Below, piece by piece: positions 5,761 to 8,459 of a stretch of DNA of 8,459 bases (positions within the stretch are counted from its first letter, which is position 1; each line of letters starts with the position of its first letter). The notes under the pieces are model-generated. The model ran no database searches, had not been told where the DNA came from, and saw only the letters and a list, made by a program, of their open reading frames with translations. Position numbers and translations under genes: made by a program. The stretch comes from Thermoplasmata archaeon (lineage in GTDB: Archaea; Thermoplasmatota; Thermoplasmata; Thermoplasmatales; Thermoplasmataceae). The stretch spans positions 1-8,459 of the forward strand of contig JAKAUD010000094.1 of NCBI GenBank assembly GCA_021827885.1. Reading direction: 5' to 3'.

Positions 5761-6147
5761 CTATCTGCCATTCTTTTCCAAATCCTCCCTCATCTTATCA
5801 TACTGCTCCTTTGTTATCTCGCCCTTAGCATATCTCTCCCTCAGTATTTCAAGAGCGCTGTCATGGTGCCACCAGTCCCAGCCGGGAGTAGATGAACACC
5901 TGTAGCTCCTTGATGTCCATCCTATTGATCTTGCGAACCATATAAGTGCCCATATGAATATGAAGAGGAAGAAGAGGCCTATCAGTCCACCTACGACCCC
6001 TCCCGCAACCCCTAACCAGTTGCCATAGTAAGTGGGAAAGCGGTTGGGGTTGAAGATCACGCCCAGTACTGCCGCTATTCCTATGAGGATGAACATTACA
6101 GGGAGACCGTACCAGAAGATCCTGCGGGGGTCAGGATTGCGATTCAT
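5761..6147 (-). CDS. Two-helix membrane protein with C-terminal SHOCT domain
   Basis: This 128-residue protein has two membrane helices: 13-32 (YGLPVMFILIGIAAVLGVIF) and about 45-71, which is glycine-rich then phenylalanine-rich. A linker with SYRCSSTPGWDWWHHD follows, then a SHOCT motif (97-125, SALEILRERYAKGEITKEQYDKMREDLEK). GGGGGTG lies about 8 bases before ATG 6147 and is a likely ribosome-binding site. The gene starts 25 bases after the 55-residue gene and ends 14 bases before the second SHOCT gene, so it sits inside the leftward operon. The shared SHOCT tail suggests that the two membrane proteins may associate with each other. The molecular function is unknown. Confidence 0.82.
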   Translation of the reverse strand: MNRNPDPRRIFWYGLPVMFILIGIAAVLGVIFNPNRFPTYYGNWLGVAGGVVGGLIGLFFLFIFIWALIWFARSIGWTSRSYRCSSTPGWDWWHHDSALEILRERYAKGEITKEQYDKMREDLEKNGR

Positions 6148-6172
6148 TCCTCCAGCACCCCCTCAATCTCTT

Positions 6173-6340
6173 TCATTCCCATTCCACAGTGACTTTCAGT
6201 GCTTTGGGCTCCTTGGACCCAAATACAGATTTCTGCAAGTAGAGCGTTCCTATGACCGGGTTACCGGTGCCCTTTTCCTGGAACCTGTAGGTGTTCTTTG
6301 TAGCTCGCTCAAACTCAAATTCTATTTCTTTCTTGTTCAT
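6173..6340 (-). CDS. Small conserved-looking protein (55 aa) following the winged-helix regulator
   Basis: ATG 6340 begins at the base directly after the TGA stop of the winged-helix gene (6341-6343). The frame encodes 55 residues ending in KVTVEWE. The pattern FERATKNTYRFQE..GNPVIGTLYLQKSVFG..EPKALKVTVEW looks like a compact beta-rich domain. It recalls, from memory, a small family widespread in bacteria and archaea in which TKNT, IGTLY and a terminal VTIE/VTVE are conserved. Its function there is unknown to me. Adjacency without any gap and the same strand as four neighbours make it the second gene of the operon. The regular coding pattern and tight placement make it convincing despite its short length, which would lead many gene callers to skip it. 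Confidence 0.7.
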   Translation of the reverse strand: MNKKEIEFEFERATKNTYRFQEKGTGNPVIGTLYLQKSVFGSKEPKALKVTVEWE

Positions 6341-6622
6341 TCATTCGCCTCCCAGAATTCCTTCTATCTCCTTCAAATGCTTTGCAACTTTCCTGCCTTT
6401 TTCGGTAAGGGAAACATAATTTCTTGGGGGATACTTTTTCTTGTCAATTTTTGTTAAGACAAGTCCTAAATCCTTAGCTTTCTCTAATGCCTTGTACCCT
6501 TGGTTTATTCCTACGCCAGCATCATCCCAAATATCAGAAAGCATGTGCTCGTCATGTTCGCTTAAGAATATGAGTATGCGCAAAATTCCAGATTGTTTCT
6601 CCAGTATAGAGATTTTTGCCAT
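6341..6622 (-). CDS. Winged-helix transcriptional regulator (paralogue of 1002-1277)
   Basis: This 93-residue DNA-binding protein has the same plan as the regulator at 1002-1277. LEKQSGILRILIFLSE is the first helix, MLSDIWDDAGVGINQGYKALEKAKDLGLV the helix-turn-helix, and KIDKKKYPPRNYVSLTEKGRKVAKHL the wing and C-terminal helix. The ATG at 6622 is preceded by an A+T-rich TATA-like tract (6647-6658) centred about 30 bases upstream, with no Shine-Dalgarno, so a leaderless mRNA is likely. It heads the operon for the 55-residue protein, the two SHOCT membrane proteins and probably the HIT protein, and it is a natural autoregulator of that operon. It is divergent from the ribbon-helix-helix gene, and the shared promoter is dense in repeats. 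Its effector is unknown. Confidence 0.86.
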   Translation of the reverse strand: MAKISILEKQSGILRILIFLSEHDEHMLSDIWDDAGVGINQGYKALEKAKDLGLVLTKIDKKKYPPRNYVSLTEKGRKVAKHLKEIEGILGGE

Positions 6623-6734
6623 ACTATATTCTGATTAATAACATGGAATATATAATATGACTTCTAACTTCCAAGTTTCATGTAAGAAGATATTTATAGA
6701 TATTAGATATATCTTCTAAGTTGGAAGTAAGAAT
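6623..6734. promoter_or_regulatory. Divergent promoter region with dyads and a near-repeat
   Basis: The region holds a TATA-like tract for the - strand regulator (6647-6658) and one for the + strand gene (GATATATC, 6706-6713, about 26 bases before ATG 6735). AGAAGATAT (6685-6693) and ATATCTTCT (6709-6717) are perfect 9-base inverted repeats spaced by 15 bases. AACTT-CC-AAGTT (6666-6677) is a second dyad. CTTCTAACTTCCAAG (6661-6675) recurs as CTTCTAAGTTGGAAG (6713-6727), differing only by three C-to-G swaps. These are likely operators for the ribbon-helix-helix protein, the winged-helix protein or both. Confidence 0.55.
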
Positions 6735-6941
6735 ATGACAACTAGAAAGATTTTGATAACGTTGCCAGAAGAAGATGCAGAATGGTTGGATTCTCATCCA
6801 GAGATAAGCAAGAGCGGACTTTTTCAGAAGATGATTACATACCTGAAAACAAACAACCCCATCGAGTTGGAAGGCAAGAATTTATCTATAGTCTTAAATG
6901 ACCCGAATAACCGCAAAGACTCTGAAAGGGTGTCTGCATGA
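6735..6941 (+). CDS. Ribbon-helix-helix (CopG-like) small DNA-binding protein
   Basis: This 68-residue protein starts with a beta strand (RKILITLP, 4-11), then a helix (EEDAEWLDSH), a turn with HPEISKSG and a second helix (GLFQKMITYLKTN). That is the ribbon-helix-helix fold of CopG/Arc-type repressors, which bind DNA as dimers through the paired strands. The tail (IELEGKNLSIVLNDPNNRKDSERVSA) is polar and of unknown use. The start ATG 6735 has a TATA-like element 26 bases upstream and no clear Shine-Dalgarno, so a leaderless transcript fits. It is divergent from the winged-helix operon and reads towards the integrase. A 9-base dyad overlaps its TATA element, consistent with autorepression, as is common for such regulators on plasmids and proviruses. 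Confidence 0.75.
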   Translation: MTTRKILITLPEEDAEWLDSHPEISKSGLFQKMITYLKTNNPIELEGKNLSIVLNDPNNRKDSERVSA

Positions 6942-7114
6942 TCTTTCCCTGCTCTGAAAATGGGTGCCTTGGGATAGCCACCCCCTCTCTCCGGTCGTAG
7001 TGACCTTTTCCAAAACAGGGAGTTGACAAAGGCCACTGGCATGGCACTATCAGGCGGGATGTGGTATTTCACATCCTGAGGGAGTGTCCGCGTGGTTGCG
7101 TAGCTCTCTTCGTC
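6942..7114 (+). other. Gene-free, hairpin-rich intergenic region
   Basis: I find no convincing gene between the convergent ribbon-helix-helix and integrase genes. The stretch is richer in G+C than its neighbours and can form three stems. GGGTG/CACCC pairs 6962-6966 with 6979-6983. GGTC/GACC pairs 6993-6996 with 7002-7005. A 9-bp stem pairs 7055-7063 with 7070-7078, of which 7 bp are perfect (GGATGTG/CACATCC). It could hold a small RNA, terminators, or a relic of an excised element. Confidence 0.35.
6993..7009 (+). terminator. Possible terminator of the ribbon-helix-helix transcript
   Basis: A GGTC-GTAGT-GACC hairpin is followed at once by TTTT (7006-7009). It lies about 50 bases after the stop at 6941. 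The stem is only 4 bp, so this is weak. Confidence 0.25.
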
Positions 7115-8359
7115 TCAAATCGTCTTGACTGTCGCTCGATCCTTTTTCTGTTTCTCGTCTAGGAGTGCCTTGACTATTGCAGAAAGAATGACTGTTTTCT
7201 CCGATTCCGGTATGTTCTTTAGGATGTTTTGAACATCTGGACTTATACTGTTTTTCTGAATTAAACTATCTTCAATCTTATTTTGATTCTCTTGCAACTT
7301 GAGAGCTGCTTCCGTTGTCAGCGGGAACCAGCACCTGAAACAATATGAAGACGTGCTAGGATTCTTTTCTCCGCACCTTTGGCATATTTTCAGCTCTGCG
7401 CCCTTTAGTGTTTTCTCTTCCGGCTCCAGACCGTTGGCCTTTAAGATTGCATTCCTCTGCTGATAGTTCGATAGGTGTACATATTTCTGCGCCATCCTGG
7501 AAGAGCCAGTCCACCCTAATTGAGCCTTGAGGACTCCTTCGCTAAGAACCTCAGCGTATCTTGATGCGTAGCTGTGCCTGAATAAATGAATGTGAATTCT
7601 TTTCTTTATTCCCGACCTCTTTACTGCCCTCATTAAGTTTTTCCTAGTTGCATGATAGTTAATTGGTTCTCCTGTTACTGAATCTATGAACAACGTGGCC
7701 TCAGGGTTGTCCTTATCGGGATGTGCCTCTCTCCACTGTTTGAGGTAAGAAATACTATCACCGATCACGTAGACTATCCTTTCCCCTGTCTTTCCCGTAA
7801 CCCTCACGCTCATGCCCTTGTCGTCTATTTCTAGGTCTTTTATTCTTATAGTGAGGATTTCTCCTATTCTGCATCCGGTATCATATAGGATCGACACCAA
7901 TGCCTTATCTCTGATATTTTTGCAATTGGCTATTATCTTGTCCGCTTCTTCCTTACTTAGCATTTCTTCTGATTTCTTTAACCTATCAACGTTTGACTTC
8001 ACGTGAATCCACGAGCATGCCTTCTTGTATTCCCTGTTATTCAGTTGCCAGAAGTAAAATTTCTTAAGCGTTTGCTTATAGTCCTCTACGCTCCTTGGTG
8101 ATATCCCTTTCTCGGCCAGTTTCTCAATACAGAGTTTGAGATCGTCTTTCGAGGGAGCTTGGAACTTCTCTTGCAGAATCTGTGCTATATGTCTCAGTCT
8201 TGTAATGTAGAACATTACTCTGAAATCTGTCAATCCGTCCAACCGGATGTCTCGTGAAAACTTCTCTATTCGCCTATAGTTAGCTTCATTGTTGAGGATT
8301 CTCTCAGTCCTTGACAGTTCATCAGATACGCTAACCGTATAGATTCCTGTATTACCCAC
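7115..8359 (-). CDS. Tyrosine recombinase (integrase) with C-terminal zinc ribbon
   Basis: This 414-residue site-specific recombinase has an N-terminal SAM-like core-binding domain (about 26-120) and a catalytic domain (about 133-300). The catalytic residues are Arg164 (DTGCRIGEIL), Lys190 (GKTGER), His258 and Arg261 (HLFRHSYASR), Trp283 (LGWTGSS, where His or Trp is usual) and the nucleophile Tyr293 (KYVHLS). After the catalytic domain a zinc ribbon follows (Cys326, Cys329, Cys340, Cys343) and then a charged helical tail of about 70 residues. Similar zinc-ribbon tails occur in integrases of archaeal mobile elements. The start is GTG 8359. A TTTTTAA element (8380-8386, - strand) lies about 24 bases upstream, suggesting leaderless translation. 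The full catalytic set implies activity, and the gene probably marks one side of an integrated element. Confidence 0.93.
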   Translation of the reverse strand: MGNTGIYTVSVSDELSRTERILNNEANYRRIEKFSRDIRLDGLTDFRVMFYITRLRHIAQILQEKFQAPSKDDLKLCIEKLAEKGISPRSVEDYKQTLKKFYFWQLNNREYKKACSWIHVKSNVDRLKKSEEMLSKEEADKIIANCKNIRDKALVSILYDTGCRIGEILTIRIKDLEIDDKGMSVRVTGKTGERIVYVIGDSISYLKQWREAHPDKDNPEATLFIDSVTGEPINYHATRKNLMRAVKRSGIKKRIHIHLFRHSYASRYAEVLSEGVLKAQLGWTGSSRMAQKYVHLSNYQQRNAILKANGLEPEEKTLKGAELKICQRCGEKNPSTSSYCFRCWFPLTTEAALKLQENQNKIEDSLIQKNSISPDVQNILKNIPESEKTVILSAIVKALLDEKQKKDRATVKTI

Positions 8360-8379
8360 AAAGAGCTATAGGATGGTAG

Positions 8380-8429
8380 TTAAAAAGGTTATCGCATTTA
8401 ACCTATTGGCTAATGCGCGGCGCTCGCAT
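8380..8429. promoter_or_regulatory. Two dyads with 7-base spacers upstream of the integrase
   Basis: AGGTTA (8386-8391) and TAACCT (8399-8404) are inverted repeats around TCGCATT. ATGCG (8413-8417) and CGCAT (8425-8429) are inverted around CGGCGCT. TCGCAT occurs both in the first spacer (8392-8397) and at the second right arm (8424-8429). The first dyad touches the integrase TATA-like element (8380-8386). The layout suits an operator, and the 7-base spacers also recall crossover regions of tyrosine recombinases. Confidence 0.4.
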
Positions 8430-8459
8430 AGTCAGAATGGTTTATGAGATTTCAGAATT

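Noticed and set aside
6824..7072. An 82-residue - strand frame with RPERGGGYPKAPIFRAGKDH that vaguely recalls TnpB tails
   Set aside because: More than a third of it is antisense to the ribbon-helix-helix gene, and no TnpB zinc ribbon or catalytic motif is present. Treated as a shadow.
936..7075. The 10-mer ATTTCACATC occurs at 936-945 and 7066-7075, possibly marking element ends
   Set aside because: The flanking bases do not match, and a shared 10-mer is expected by chance in a window of this size.
8360..8459. A possible tRNA gene beside the integrase
   Set aside because: I could not build a cloverleaf with a T-arm and acceptor stem on either strand.
1..8459. CRISPR arrays, rRNA genes or a replication origin
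   Set aside because: No regularly spaced repeats, rRNA-like sequence or iteron clusters were seen on either strand.

Overview
The window looks like an accessory stretch of an archaeal chromosome, most likely from the Thermoplasmatales or another Thermoplasmatota lineage. Several genes have a TATA-like element about 24-30 bases before the start codon and no Shine-Dalgarno, as expected for leaderless archaeal mRNAs. Start codons include GTG, Arg and Ile codons are often AGG/AGA and ATA, and the regulators are archaeal-style winged-helix and ribbon-helix-helix proteins. The lineage is an inference from these features and could not be tested by a database search.

Left part (1-2128): a coupled two-gene unit on the + strand encodes an unrecognised 170-residue protein and a small PD-(D/E)XK nuclease. 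It is followed by a convergent winged-helix regulator (1002-1277, - strand). The regulator is divergent from a D12-class DNA adenine methyltransferase that is broken by a one-base frameshift near its 3' end. The regulator/methylase promoter region carries two copies of a perfect palindrome, AATGA-N4-TCATT, exactly 42 bases apart.

Middle (2144-4638): an insertion sequence of about 1.28 kb with a zinc-ribbon DDE transposase sits just after the methylase. Next comes an A+T-rich gene for an orphan ClpP-like protein, which looks imported because archaea normally lack ClpP. It has the Ser and His of the triad but not the usual Asp. A cluster of very small genes follows (52 and 78 residues, plus a doubtful membrane peptide).

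Right-middle (4630-6622, - strand): a tight operon reads leftward. It contains a second winged-helix regulator (paralogue of the one at 1002-1277), a 55-residue conserved-looking protein immediately after its stop codon, two SHOCT-tailed membrane proteins, a possible 27-residue coupling ORF and a HIT-family nucleotide-binding protein. The regulator is divergent from a ribbon-helix-helix protein (6735-6941), and their shared promoter region is rich in dyads and near-repeats.

Right end (6942-8459): a 173-base gene-free, hairpin-rich stretch is followed by a leftward tyrosine recombinase with a C-terminal zinc ribbon. Two dyads with 7-base spacers lie just upstream of it and could be operators or part of an attachment site. 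The integrase, insertion sequence, decayed methylase, nuclease and small regulators together suggest an integrated plasmid, provirus or genomic island, but neither end can be fixed inside this window.
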